A stretch of DNA of 64,000 bases from Larix kaempferi (taxonomy: Eukaryota > Streptophyta > Pinopsida > Pinales > Pinaceae), in contig BSBM01000106.1 of the NCBI GenBank assembly GCA_027924585.1, positions 38,331,501 to 38,395,500 of the forward strand, written 5' to 3'. The notes below the pieces were generated by a model, which worked only from the letters and a program-made list of their open reading frames with translations, did no database searches and was not told the origin of the DNA. Below are positions 21,430 to 33,431 of the stretch, one piece after another (positions within the stretch are counted from its first letter, which is position 1; each line of letters begins with the position of its first letter). A program made the translations under genes and the position numbers.

Positions 21430-21800
21430 GTTATTGTGACACTCTTCAACTCTAAGATGAGACTCAAATTAACGCTGAGATTCAAAGTTTAATGCTAAGT
21501 TTTTAATTTGAACATAGACTATTAAAACTTGTGCATAAACTTAAATTCGCAGCAATTATATTGCTTCCATGTGTATTCTGCAACTGTAAGATATTTTCTA
21601 GACGTGTGGCAGTGTTTGATTCATTCTTCTTCCACCTGTCCATTGTCATCGCCGTTCCCATGGTTCTGTATAGCCATCCCTGAACAAGCCCTCGCTAACA
21701 ACATCCAGGCTTATGTGGACACTCTTCAGCGCTAAGATGAGACTCAAATTATTGCTGAGATTCAATGTTTAAAAAAGGAGATCGACAGTTTAATGTACTG
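21430..21800. repeat. Direct repeat pair around CTAAGATGAGACTCAAATTA
   Basis: GACACTCTTCAACTCTAAGATGAGACTCAAATTAACGCTGAGATTC at about 21439 recurs diverged at about 21719. Spacing is about 280 bp. It is part of the element B leader. Confidence 0.7.
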
Positions 21801-23682
21801 AGATTTTAAGCTGGTGCTATTGCTGGGATTTTCGCCGAGACCTGCAAATTTTCAACGCTTCACACTGTCCAATGCTAGTGTCGATGATTGATATGGAGAC
21901 AGGGGGTATTTACACGCAGATACCAACAATTTTTCAATGCTTCATAGTGCAAATCGGGGCAGATTCAATCTTTTTCACACAGAAGTTGAATGCTGAGATC
22001 TGTGTTAGTTTGCAAATACGTTGGCTTTTCTACCAGGCTAGTTACTGTCGGTTTAGACAATTTCAATTTCCAAAATGCATGGGAACTACGGGAGGTCGAC
22101 GGATCGAGTCTTAGGATCATATATCTGCGACTTCATGCCTTCCTTGCCATGGCTTGAGCTTTTAAACTGTGGAATTCAGTCCAGAAACGCATCATTGATG
22201 GATATTTTGATGTTCTCCAGAGTTGTTGTTGGCAATGTTTGATACAATTTGCAGGAAGTCCTGGAACGGACTGGAAGACAAAGGGATCCAAGCTATGGTT
22301 TCAAGTATCCTATATTTCTTGGGATGTATCTCATATGCTTCCGAATCCCCTAAAAATTCAAGAAATTCAAAATTTAAGAAGTTCAAAGAGTTTGAAGATT
22401 TTTAGCATGCAGAGCTTCAGAAGCTTTTGGATTTTAGCAGGGTTTAATAAGACACGCAGTGATTCAAAAGTGTTCACGTAGAGCTTACAACTCTTCAACG
22501 CTCAGGTACACGGTGGGCAGAGATGGAAAGATCCTGGCAAATTTTTAATGCTGGGATTAAAGGTTTTTACGCAGAGTTGAAGTTGCGGAATCGATCTCAC
22601 ATATCTATAATATCTTGTCCTATTTTTATCACGGGAATCTTGTATTTTGCGTCCCGTTTAAGATCGAGGGTTTCTTAGAGAAAAGATAAGCTAAAACTCA
22701 AAAATGGCGGGTGTGGAACAGGTTGGGAACAGCTTTGACGCCAAGAGCTATGAAAAAAACATGCAGAGTGTGTTTTGAGAAGCCATCTGTTATCCAACAG
22801 AGAGGGATTGTTCCTTTCTGCCAAAGTCTTGATGTTATCTAGCAAGCGCAATCAGGAACACACTTTAATAAACAAAGTTTATCCTTAACACGCAGAGCAT
22901 GAAGATTTGGCAGATTGGAAGAACCACGCAGAGTTCTTCTTAACACGCAGGGTATGATATCCTTTCATGCTTTCATGCACATCTTTCAAGTTTTAATGTT
23001 GAGCAGAGTGTTAAGAATTGGGATATTTCGAATCAATGCAAAGTTTGAAGCCTTTGACGCCCCAGAACTACAAATCGTGGCTGGGTTTTAAATTTGAAAA
23101 TGCAGAGTTGTTAAAAAAAGAACATTAACTCTAGCAGAGTTTGAAGATTCAATGATGAGATTTAAAGATTCAAAGTTAGCTTTTTAGCCAAGACTCAATT
23201 GTCGAAATTAAAGGAATCATTCAAGTTTTAAAGATTTACAGCGGAGTTTCGAATCATATTCCTAATTAAATGCAGAGATCCAAACGTAGAGTGTGAAGAA
23301 TTCTGAAAGGGAATATCACGCAAGGATTTATCATTGCAAAATTTAAAGAAATGATCACACAGAGATTGAAGCTTTGAAAATCTGAACACATCTTTAAGAT
23401 TAAAACAGAGTTTAAACTCCAAAATTCCAGGCACACACTAATTAAAAAATCAAGAAGCTCAGATCTGAATGCAAATTGAACTAGTTTGATGAATGCAAAT
23501 TGAACTAGTTTGATGATTTAAAGGTGTATTTAAGTTGATTTCGAGATTCTCAAGCCGAATCTTTAGTTCTTGTAATGATCTTTAAGCTACAAAGGAGAAG
23601 ATTTGAAGGAAGAACACCTCAAAACTTGAAGAAAATTCAGGAAAAATCAAGAAAATTCAACAAGCCAGTATGTTCGCGATTC

Positions 23683-24359
23683 TGATAACAGTATTTAGTG
23701 CAGGGTTGTTTCTATACTAATTTAACTATCTTCCTAAGGAATGGTGAGTTCCTACATCAGTAACTTGAAAATATTATTACAAATTTCCAAGATATCTATA
23801 TCTATTCATCAATCAAGACAAACACATTTAAGATCTAAAGCCATCCAATAATTAAATTCATACAAGATAAATCAGATTTAAAAACATAGATGGTAGAAAC
23901 TTGAATCTATTCATAGTAGAATAATGGAGAAATACATCCTTACCATGGCATTAGATATGAATCCTTCCTCCATTGACATGAGATTCTCTTCCTTAACCCT
24001 TGCTTTTGAAGAATTTGAGCTCTTTCTTCTCCTTTAGAATCTTTCCAGCATTCCTTTGCTCTTCCTTTGTGTGTCTTTACCATGCCCCAAAGCCTTTCTT
24101 ATATAACATTGGGAAATGTGCCTTAGGTTTCTCTTTTGAGTGTGGAATAATCCATTTTAGATTATTTTAATTTGAAAACCCACGTTTCATAGTTTTTAGG
24201 CCTTTTGCACCATTTAGAATGATTTTAAGCACAATTATTGCATTTCTTAGAGAGGGTTTATCTCTGCATGAACTTGTGTCATGTCTTCCTGCTGCAGGTG
24301 CATGGTAAAAATGCGCTTCTTCCGCCACTTGATTAAGAGTGTTAATTTTATTGTTAACA
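23683..24359 (-). repeat. Element B 5' LTR (right LTR)
   Basis: A 677-bp partner of 1541-2215, with TGATAACA and TGTTAACA ends. A minus-strand TATATAA lies near 24100. Differences from the left LTR are scattered substitutions plus a few 1-3 bp indels, so the insertion is not recent. Confidence 0.85.
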
Positions 24360-24364
24360 TAATT
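24360..24364. repeat. Target-site duplication of element B, right copy (TAATT)
   Basis: Partner of GAATT at 1536-1540. The flanking sequence resumes the reverse transcriptase of element A directly afterwards. Confidence 0.65.
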
Positions 24365-24640
24365 CTATATTTGAAAAATACCTTGTGCCACCCAAATGGT
24401 CCATTAAGTCATCCATTCTCATAAATGGAAGTCAATACTTGATTGCGATCTTGTTAAACACTTTTCTATTTGCATATAATCCATTTGTTATCTTTTTTAA
24501 GTATTTGAAAATGTACACATAATCCATTCGTTATCTTTCTTTAGTTTCTAGAGTTGTACACATACTCAAGCTTTCCCTACTCATTAATTTCAAGAGTGAA
24601 TCAACTAATTGTCAATTCATCTCTATGCTCTTAAATAGAT
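24365..24640 (-). pseudogene. Element A: reverse transcriptase N-terminal part
   Basis: The minus strand reads RESLSMCTTLETKERW, a stretch corresponding to the RT finger region, and then RMDDLMDHLGGTRYFSNIEL at 24365-24425. In gypsy RT the last motif (R-x-DDLLD-x-L-x-GA-x-x-FSKIDL) is followed by SGYHQI, the start of the core. Here it stops exactly at the element B duplication, and the next residues (SKVDAIKIE) are found at 1540. This shows that the two sides were one gene before B inserted. Confidence 0.75.
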
Positions 24641-24819
24641 TGATCATATGCCCAACTTAATTTGGAAATGTCACCTTTGGATCAATTATATTTCCTTTGC
24701 AATATTCATTATAACTAGCATACATTTTCTTTCTCCTTTGTGTGCAATGCTAGATACCCTTCCAAAAGACCTTTTATTTCCCCATGGACTTCACTCTCTT
24801 GAAAATTTCATCTTCATTG

Positions 24820-24965
24820 TTACACATTGTGCCTCTAGTCATTGTCACACATTATCACATATTGTGCCTCTAGTTACTCTCCTTTGCACCACAACATTGT
24901 CACATATTGTGCCTCTAGTTACTCTTCATTGTCACACATTGTGCCTCTAGTTACTCTCCTTTTCA
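24820..24965. repeat. Short tandem repeat around CACATTGTGCCTCTAGTTACT
   Basis: The phrase ATTGTGCCTCTAG occurs four times at 24830-24955 with intervals of about 35-45 bp. It expanded inside the decayed element A sequence. Confidence 0.75.
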
Positions 24966-25350
24966 CCACTTCATCCTTCAAAGAGAATAATTGAATTATT
25001 GTCCTTCTTTGTGATGGTATGAGTGCTTTTCCTCTCACCATGAGTTGCACACATGTAAAATTACAATGGGCTTCATAGAAATAAATGACAAGAATCCATA
25101 AGAATGCCATTACAAACTATTTAATATTTGTATTCACCTATATGAAATGTCATGTTGCACTAATTTGTTGCCATCAATTTAAATCCCTTTTGGAACCAAG
25201 AAACATATATGATCACTTGGTTCTTTTGTGGTGTTAACCCCAACGTTTTTTCCATCTCTTCAACAACCATATTTTTTAAGCTACCATAATCAATTATTAC
25301 TTTACCACATACCTCCAACTACATTTTTTCTAAAGATTCTCTTTCTCATC
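24900..25350 (-). pseudogene. Element A: aspartic protease remnant
   Basis: Minus-strand text VIIDYGSLKNMVVEEMEKTL at about 25260-25320 aligns with the gypsy protease active-site strand (family: IDGGSS or IDSGAT, then N-[MF]-[IV]); the catalytic glycine-containing triplet is altered to DYG. Downstream, ILMDSCHLFL and THGERKSTHTITKK match the family's MDxCHLLLGRPW and HDGRxNxYT segments. The region is riddled with stops. It sits between RT (left) and the presumed gag (right). Confidence 0.6.
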
Positions 25351-25639
25351 CATCTCTCTTCGTCTTGTCTCTATTGTTCTTGCATAATAATTTATTTACT
25401 TATCATTATTTTCACACCTCAGTCCAATGTTGTTGCAATAGTGTATGTGCCGAATCTACTCTCATTGCGCAAATTTAGCTCTTTAATAAGCTCTTCTTGC
25501 AAGATTTCCAACTTTCATCTCCATATGTAGCAATAGATAGTTATGTACACATTTTACTTTCCACATCTTTTGAACTCCCCAGATTCACTGCCTCTTAGTT
25601 ATTCAAAAGTCTCACCTTCATTCAATATTCATTCTTCAC

Positions 25640-26340
25640 CCTTTGTCCTCATCATCATGTTTGGATGCAACACTATGAGCTCTTGTGCCATGTCCTCCTC
25701 TATTCTTGCTAAGTCCTCTTTAGTTTGTAATGACATTGAGTTCCTTTACACTCTTAGAACCAATTTATACGCATCTTCTATGAAACACAGTTTATGCACA
25801 TTGATATTGTCTTGAATGGTAAATTCAATACATTCATGTACCTTGAAATCATAAATTCCATTCCTCTAAGTGTTGAGTGCATATTGATAATATGTAAAAC
25901 TCCTCGATGTGAGATTATGATTCTATTGAAATAATGTATGCTCGTAGTCTAGACGTAATATATATATATATATATATATTATTTTTCCATATTTTCATGA
26001 CCTTTTTATTTCATGTCTGTAATATCTTTTGTTTTTCCTTTGAGACTCACTCTTGTTGCACAAATTCCCACAATAAGGAATTTTCCCTTCAATATTGTCC
26101 CTAGAAGCTTCAATTTTTGAAGGTCTCTAATCTTCATCACACAACCAATTTATCAAGGATTCGTGTTGAAGTTCCTATTGTAATTGGAAAATTCCATTCT
26201 TGCAATTACTCTATTCTGCAAGAATTTTATTAATTGGGATGTAGGGTCATTTTATTTCCCACTTTGTTCCTCGTTTTTTTCTAGATTTGGTTTAGAAGCA
26301 CTTTCATTTGATTTTTGACCTTTTTTTGTAATCTCATATT
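25640..26340 (-). pseudogene. Element A: possible gag remnant
   Basis: Minus-strand translation is Lys/Glu-rich (SLQTKEDLARIEEDMAQEL near 25700; KKGQKSNESASKPNLEKNEE near 26290). This composition and the position before the protease suit gag. No zinc knuckle is visible. The call rests on location more than on motif. Confidence 0.3.
25960..25980. repeat. (AT)n microsatellite
   Basis: An uninterrupted AT dinucleotide run of about 20 bp. Confidence 0.9.
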
Positions 26341-27970
26341 CTTCAATCCTTCTCAATTTTTACAATTCTCTACCAATAGTCCCTCTACTTCTTCTACGTG
26401 TCATTTCTATAGTGGGATAATCTTTTTAAATTACAAATTTTGAGTTTCTACACACAATGGGTCCCTTCCATGGGTGTCTCTAGTGTTGATCGATATGCAC
26501 TCCAAAAATCCCACAATCAGTGTAACCCAATGCATAACACCTGGAGTAGTTTTTGTGGTAGAATGAAATCAAGAAAACAATATAGATTCATAAAACATGA
26601 AAGATATTGAATTGGTTTACTCATTGTTTGACAAGATTGTTTACATGGATGATGGAAATACACCATGGCAACAATCTCATGTTTAGTAGGCCTTTACAAC
26701 AACTACCTTTTTCATGTGTCTTCAACCTCATACCTCCACTCAAACTAGTATTCTTCCTTTGAGTTCTTTGTTGACTCATATCCCTTTACTTCTCTAGGAA
26801 CTTATGATCATGACTAGCCAACATAATCTTGTTCAAGGTTGTTACATTTATAGGATTCTCCACTAACATATAATAAGCACAAATCAAGTCTAGGTGTAAC
26901 CATTTTGTAATTGACACTTCAACCTCCTTGTGTGTGGATTCAACTTCCATGCATACCTCCATGTACCGACCCTTTCATCATGCATCCTTGTTTCTTATGC
27001 TTTCATTTTGGATACATATAGCTCCTTTTTGTACAAATCTTCTTATGTTCTTGAGCCTTCCCTAGCATGCTCATATCTGCTACACCTTGGCTTACCAATG
27101 TGTTTTTCTTTTGTTCTCTTCCTTGCTCCTATACTTGCACATTATTCTCTTATGTGCATGATTGAATCTTAATGGATACTTTTGTTCACTGCTATGTCAA
27201 TTTCTTAGGCTATAATTTGTATGGTATTGCATCAACAAGTGCATGATGTCCTTATGCCTTCGAATCACCACTTAGTCGATGAGTTAAGTAAAAGGGGATA
27301 GGCGCACCTTGCATGGTATAACACTCTTTTCTTGAAAATATAATTTCATCCCTCTGTTGATCTTTGTTTAGCCTAATCCCCTTGTAACCTTAATAATCAT
27401 CACACATACACATATAATGTCTACATTGTTTTTATAATTATTAAGAATCACATAGTCAGGCCCATCATGATCACAATGTAGGTTTTATATAAGGTGAATT
27501 GCCCATCCATGACATACACTCTTTGGAAAAAATAATGCAAATTCAAAATGTAGTAAATAACATGGCTAAAGATTATACATAAGGTGGTGCAAACATATTC
27601 ATGCCAAAAATACCAAGGAATTCTCATTTGACCAACGTGAGCATTTATACCATGTATGTTCTCATGAAGAATTTGTCCCTATCACTCATGCCCACAAAAA
27701 TAAATAAACCATTTCACTTTATTGGCCTTTTAGGGTATATGATTTATGCTTAGCATATAGACCTACAATAATCAATAAAAAACATGCTTTATTATCCATT
27801 AATTTCAATAAAAAATAGGGTATCAAGTTTTCCATAAATATCTCAATCGTTAATTGATATATGTATATGTATTTAAACACACACGCATGCACGTTCACAC
27901 ACGTGTGCTTTCCCATACGCGTGCGCACACACACACACACACATCCATATATGTGTATTATGAATCAATA
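26341..27970. other. Unassigned, no gene recognised
   Basis: AT-rich, with only short incidental ORFs (26930-27172 plus and 27719-27940 minus). I saw no LTR end or primer site for element A here. A (CA)n run lies at about 27920-27942. Confidence 0.5.
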
Positions 27971-27974
27971 CGCA

Positions 27975-28140
27975 TAGCTCGAGGGGTTAACTCAGTGAGT
28001 TATGTGCCGTCAAATTCCTAGTTTGAATTCCATTGGGTTAGGTGCAATATTCACATCGACGAGGTTATTAGGTATGCCACCCATGAATGTGGGGAAGCAT
28101 GATTAGGGTTTCTGAACAAGGTTTTCTTAGAAAAAAATGT
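27975..28140 (+). mobile_element. tRNA-derived SINE-like unit 1
   Basis: An A-box-like GGGGTTAACTCAGTGAG near 27983 and a B-box-like AGTTTGAATTCC near 28019, spaced as in tRNA genes (about 35 bp). The body ends in a T/A-rich tail after GTGGGGAAGCATGATTAGGGTTTC. The B box deviates from GGTTCGAATCC and there is no cloverleaf, so it is a SINE head, not a tRNA gene. Confidence 0.65.
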
Positions 28141-28153
28141 ATACATACATAAA

Positions 28154-28350
28154 TAGCACAAGAGCTTAGCTCAACGATTTTTTCCAATGTTGGTGGAATT
28201 TGGTTAGTTTTGTGCCAACAAGTGCTTGGTTTGAATCACCTTACGCGAGGTGCACTAGTCCAAGCCATGATTTTTCAAGGGATTTCATTGAAAAATGTGA
28301 GGAAGCATCCCTTGGTTTTCTTTCAATGTTTTTCTTTAGGAATATATATA
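28154..28350 (+). mobile_element. tRNA-derived SINE-like unit 2
   Basis: A box GAGCTTAGCTCAACG near 28162 and B box GGTTTGAATCACC near 28228, then a body with GAGGAAGCATCCCTTGGTTTTC, similar to the body of unit 1. It lies directly behind unit 1 in the same orientation, so either two insertions or a dimer. Confidence 0.65.
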
Positions 28351-28699
28351 TATGTTGGAGTGTAGACACAACTGGATTTGAACACAAAATATGACGGCAT
28401 ACTCTGACGATAACCATTAAATCCGGGGTTCCAAAGTTTGAGATCCTTCATAAGGGTTTTGGGATCAGTTCAATTCGAGGCTATTATCATTAGAAATAGA
28501 GGACTTAATTCCTTGTTATAATTCGGGTCGGGGATCATATTCTCCTTGCCTAGATATATTGGATGGGAAGGGATAAAACCGACGAGGATTCTAGAACTCA
28601 TGAACATCGACAATGTGGTCGTTGTGGTGGTCGTATGGTATGTTGTGGTTCTCACCATTCTCACGCTCGATCGGCCAAAATTTGTTCTCACACTTGATC

Positions 28700-28905
28700 G
28701 GCTAAAAGACATGAATGTAGTGAAATCCTAGAACCTTGCTACCCCCCTGTGGATTTCCCCCTTCTTACCCAGTTTTTTAGATGGAAGGTAGTAGTAACTA
28801 CCAACCAAAATACTAGCTAGTGACCCCAAGGGATGCAATGGGTTTTGATACCAATACCTCCATGAAATTTCACACAAGAGCATCTACTAATCGAGCTAAC
28901 ATTTG
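28700..28905 (-). mobile_element. tRNA-derived SINE-like unit 3, inverted
   Basis: Minus strand: A box GTTAGCTCGATTAGTAG near 28900-28884 and B box GGTATCAAAACCC near 28852-28840. Spacing fits a tRNA-derived promoter. The 3' boundary is not determined. Confidence 0.55.
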
Positions 28906-28909
28906 GGGA

Positions 28910-31070
28910 TTCCTAAAAAATGTATGCTATAACTATGTTCTAAAATATATTTTCTTGAGACAAGCATAGCTACACATGTCCGTCATAATTAATTAAAAAA
29001 TTAGGATAGACTTCATGGTTTATTTGAGGTAGGGAAACCCACTAGAAAAATGTTCACATATTCTATGATTGATAGACAACTACATGCCAGATTTGTATCC
29101 TTAAGAATCTTAACAATAACATTATCTAGAAGTCATTGTAGACTATTTTGCATATGATAGATAGGATGGTAATGCAAGACTAAAACGTATTCTAGTGTTC
29201 CATCTCCAATATTCCTGCAAATATTGTATGCTTCCTGTTAATATCCATCTAGAAATCATTGTTCAGAATAAGTGGTACTAAATGGATGATTTTACAATAA
29301 ATTGGAGTTTTGGCTTTCAAAATTATTAATCAAAATCATTTTGGAGAACTAACAGATTGTATATCAGATTTGCCTATGTAGCTCTTAGCCAATATGTACT
29401 TTACTAGGAAAAATATAGTTTCTCTTGAGATCAGAATGAAAGAAGTGCTTGTATGGCCATCCTTTAGATTTAACTATATATCATACTAGTGATACAAGTA
29501 ATGACAACTTCCCTTTGGCATGCGAGGCTTCATGTGCAGGGTGTGTGATCCCCAAATTATCATTAAGGGAGTTTTAAGAGTGTCAATAATGATAATGTGT
29601 GGACATGTGCAGACGTAAATCATGTTAAGGTGGGTATGCATGCGTGTAAAGTGGGTTAGGACACACATGTCCACTTAACCCCCACTAAGGTCCACACATT
29701 ACACAAATTTCACACACTCATCATATCCTATTAGACAATGGTACTACATATGGGCCCATGAATTATCATTAGTCACTCTAACATATAGTGATAAACTATA
29801 TGATGCAATTTCAACCAAAAATATCATCAATGAAAATTTATGTTCAACCAAATCTATGAATTGTATGGAGATCCAAACTAGCTACCACCAATATTTAAAT
29901 CCCATTGACAAAATATCATGGGAAAAATATAATAATAAAATTCAAGTCAAAATGCATGCCAAAGCGATATCACAAGTTACAAAATGACTAGAGGAGGCCG
30001 TAGTGCATATCAAAATTCCAAAAAATCATCACACTAGGAGGCAAATTGTTTGAATGCTAAATGAGGAAAAAACCCAATACAAGTGCGATAAGGCCCCAAG
30101 AAATGTCTTAAAAAGTTAAGGTAAGAAATGTGGACATAAATCCTAGAAATGGTAAAAGGTCGACTAAGTGTGGAAATAAAATTGCCCATTTTTTTTTTGG
30201 ATAGTGTTTACAGGATTTTAAGCATGAATAGGGATTTTGGACACCAAAACCAATCCTTCAAAACAAATTTTTCCTAAGCTAGGAATGAAGAATTTAGTTA
30301 AATTATTTTTCCCCTTGCCCTACATTAATTTAACAATGCAAAATTTAACTCACAATTTTTCATTCTATTTTGAGAATACATAATACATTTCAATAAATAC
30401 AAAAATTAGTAAGCCTACTTAAATCATATTGAACTTAATGTATTAGTAGTCCATGTTTGGGTTTGCTTTCCCTATTTTTCTTTATATTGCTAGAATGAAG
30501 ACTCTATAAGGTGCATAAGAAACACTCTTTATAATGACATTAACAAGTTTGTACCAAAGATATGCATGTGTGCATGCTCAAGTATGTGTGTTGAAGTGGA
30601 CATGGAGAAAGGAATGTTGGAAGCTATCCTTCTCATATATGTCCCCTTAGTATGCAACTATCACCTAAACATTGAAACATAAAGACACGTGAGGAAGGGG
30701 AGAAGGTTGGGGGTAGTTACCTTAACCTACCCCAACAAAATTAAAGAAACAATGTTAAAGTGGTCTTCAACATCATAATTTTGTAAAAAACTCTTAGTTT
30801 AGGGTAGATTTTTCATCTCTCAAGAAGATGGTGGTAGTTGGAAATCTAGATATGTATTCTTCTTGAAACCTCTATTAATTCAACAAATATATGACTATGA
30901 CAAGGATGCATATGACTATATGACTATTCTCATTTTTGGATGAATGCCAAAAATGATTGACTAGGAAAACACAGTCTTCCGGTGATCCATCCGACGCGTA
31001 GGTAAATAAAATCAATGACGTTTATTTAATATTGATTACTTTTGCAATCTAATCATTATTAATTTCGGCC
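28910..31070. other. Unassigned, no gene recognised
   Basis: AT-rich with a few short ORFs without resemblance to known proteins. No repeat structure stood out. Confidence 0.5.
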
Positions 31071-31079
31071 ATAAAATAT

Positions 31080-31578
31080 ATGTGTTTGTTTGTTTTAAGT
31101 AAGCAAGCAACGATACAAATAATGCCCCTATCATTGGAACGCATCCTGGTGAGGATGGAGAACAACCCAATGGAGGTCATGGTGTGCATCTTAGTACTGG
31201 ATGTATTCATGTGCTATAAAAAACATAGTATGGATTACAATTTAAAATATTTCATTGCAAATGGTCTATTAATTATAACCTTTCATGTTTCAACTCCAGA
31301 ACATGTAGAGGGTCAACATGTAGAAGATGAGGTTAGAAAGGAAGCTGAACATGATGTGGCCCCATTAGGTAAAGAGCGCCATTCTAATGTTATTTTTATT
31401 AATGGAATACTTGTAATAATTATAACAAAACATATCAATCTAACATTTCTTTGTTATTGCACCAAATACCCCCTTGCAACAGCCTCTGCATCGGCGTGAG
31501 TACATGACCAGGAAGACAGTAAGACAAACTGAGGCCATAATAACTAAAAGGGAAGTTGAATATTACGATGAGTTTTGA
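31080..31578 (+). pseudogene. Possible exon fragments of an unknown spliced gene
   Basis: Three coding-like patches on the plus strand: APIIGTHPGEDGEQPNGG near 31120-31190, EHVEGQHVEDEVRKEAEHDV near 31300-31365 followed by a donor-like AG/GTAAAG, and, after an acceptor-like CCCCTTGCAACAG, HRREYMTRKTVRQTEAII ending in YYDEF and TGA at 31578. The style (acidic disordered text followed by a basic segment) resembles the opening of the plus-strand transposon gene at 9.5 kb, but I see no clear alignment. Frames do not join cleanly across the proposed intron. Confidence 0.25.
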
Positions 31579-31599
31579 ATATTATTTGCTGCATACGTA

Positions 31600-32494
31600 G
31601 TGGCTACATCAATTGTACTAAAAGGTACATAATACTCGTGAATATGTCTTTTTATATGATGTTTAAGTTATTTAATTTTCATGGGCATTGTAGTGGTTTA
31701 CTTCATTTATTATTCTATGTAGTTTATTTCATTCAATCAACTGACAATATCATCTTTATAATATAACTTTGACTTAGCTTTCATAGCATAGTGTTTGACT
31801 TAGCTTTGATATAAGCATAGTGTTTGACTACAAAATCAAATGAACCTACACCAAGACATAATTGAAAGACAATTTATACAAGAAGAGACTGATCATATAC
31901 TCACATTTCTCCTCTTTATGGAAACTCAAATTTTATAAAGGATATTTATATAAATTTATAAAATATTATTATATATTATTTACATAATCATTGACGTTTA
32001 TTTTTTAACAGAAACATATATATTAATATTAATATAAAAACACTATGGTCAAGCCAATTAGTTGAATCTTATAGTTTGGTGTGGGAGATTACTATGGGTT
32101 TTGCTATTGAGGAAGCGTTCCACTTGTAGAGTCCATATTTGGATGAGGGTTGCACACTTGTATGTTCTATGTTTGTGGTTGTACATTTGTAGTTGAATAC
32201 CCTTCATCCACATCTTCCTCCACTTTATCGAGGAAAACATTCCACTATTTTGGAGCTTCTTGGATTAGGGCATTCACTATTTTGGAGCTAGCATATTCAC
32301 CTTGTATATGTATATTGACCTTCCTTTAGTTTGGAGTTAGTTATACTTACAGTCAAGACTAGCATCACACTTCTTAAGTGCCCAGGTTCTCTTTCGGGAT
32401 CATGAATTCTAGGCTATTATACTGGTAGTGCAACACCAATATGTCAAATAATAAAGAGTTCCAATGATTTAGCTTCTTTTTTTCATGGAAAGGC
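31600..32494. other. Unassigned, no gene recognised
   Basis: AT-rich. A short repeat of CACTATTTTGGAGCT occurs twice (about 32242 and 32276). Nothing else is visible up to the edge of element D. Confidence 0.5.
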
Positions 32495-32499
32495 TAATG
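32495..32499. repeat. Target-site duplication of element D, left copy (TAATG)
   Basis: Exact match with 50193-50197, directly bordering the LTRs on both sides. Confidence 0.9.
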
Positions 32500-33370
32500 T
32501 GTAACATCCCGAAAATCCACTAAAATTTAAAATTTTTAAAGTAGCATTAATTACTAAAAATGCTGACTGCGGAAATAAAATATTTGTTAACCATTTAACT
32601 AATAGCAGTTTAATCAAAGTGACACTTCGTAGTTCTTAAACACAAGGATACAACAGTTCATTTGTAATAAGATATAAATCTATAAACAATATTTAAAATC
32701 TCATGCGATATAGTTCTTGCAATAAATACTTACAGCTATGTTTGAATGTTGATGAAGGGGTTCCTACTGGGTGCCCTGAGGTTTAATTAGCTTGGATAGC
32801 TAAAGCATTGAACCTGTTTCCTTTGACAGATTCGCAGGTAAGGTATTACAACAATTCAAGTACTTCAAGTAATTCAATATTTGTTTCAACTAGCCTTCAT
32901 TGCAATAAGATAACGAAAGCATTTTCTGTACAAGAAAGATGTTAATGGTATGGATCTTCAGTTTTGTTCTTTCAATTTAACAAGTGTTATCTTGGTTATT
33001 TATACAATTTGTGGATGTCACTGTTATTACAATCTGCTTAAATATATGGATGCTCCAACTTTTACATTGATTTGTGTCATAGAAACATAAGTTACTTTCT
33101 ATTCTAATACCTGCAAGGGTTAGGTAAGTTTACATTTCAAAGTACAAGTGTTATCGTAAAACAATTTCGAAAGAAGGCTTCATTTAATGAATGATATTAC
33201 TAATACGTAATGGTGAAATCATTGAATTCTATACTAATCCTTTGATATGCTATTTAATACTTTAATGGAATATCATAACATGCCTATGTGCTTTGTAATG
33301 GTCTTTAACCTATATATTGAGACCTCATACTATATCAAATTTCGACCTAATGCCAAATAGAATCCTATAA

Positions 33371-33431
<61 letters not shown>

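Larger units (their letters stand above)
18730..23682 (-). other. Element B long 5' leader region, no recognisable gene
   Basis: About 5 kb between the DNA transposon and the 5' LTR. Short ORFs on both strands (for example 19652-19843 minus and 21872-22114 plus) show no family resemblance. The part 21.4-23.5 kb repeats short words such as ACGCAGAGTT and GATTCAAAGTTTAATGCT in a diffuse way. The first bases after the LTR (minus GAATCGCGAACATACTGG) do not start with TGG, so a primer site is not identified. Confidence 0.5.

Noticed and set aside
27975-28905. Functional tRNA genes
   Set aside because: A and B boxes are present, but no cloverleaf with acceptor pairing could be drawn; SINE heads explain them.
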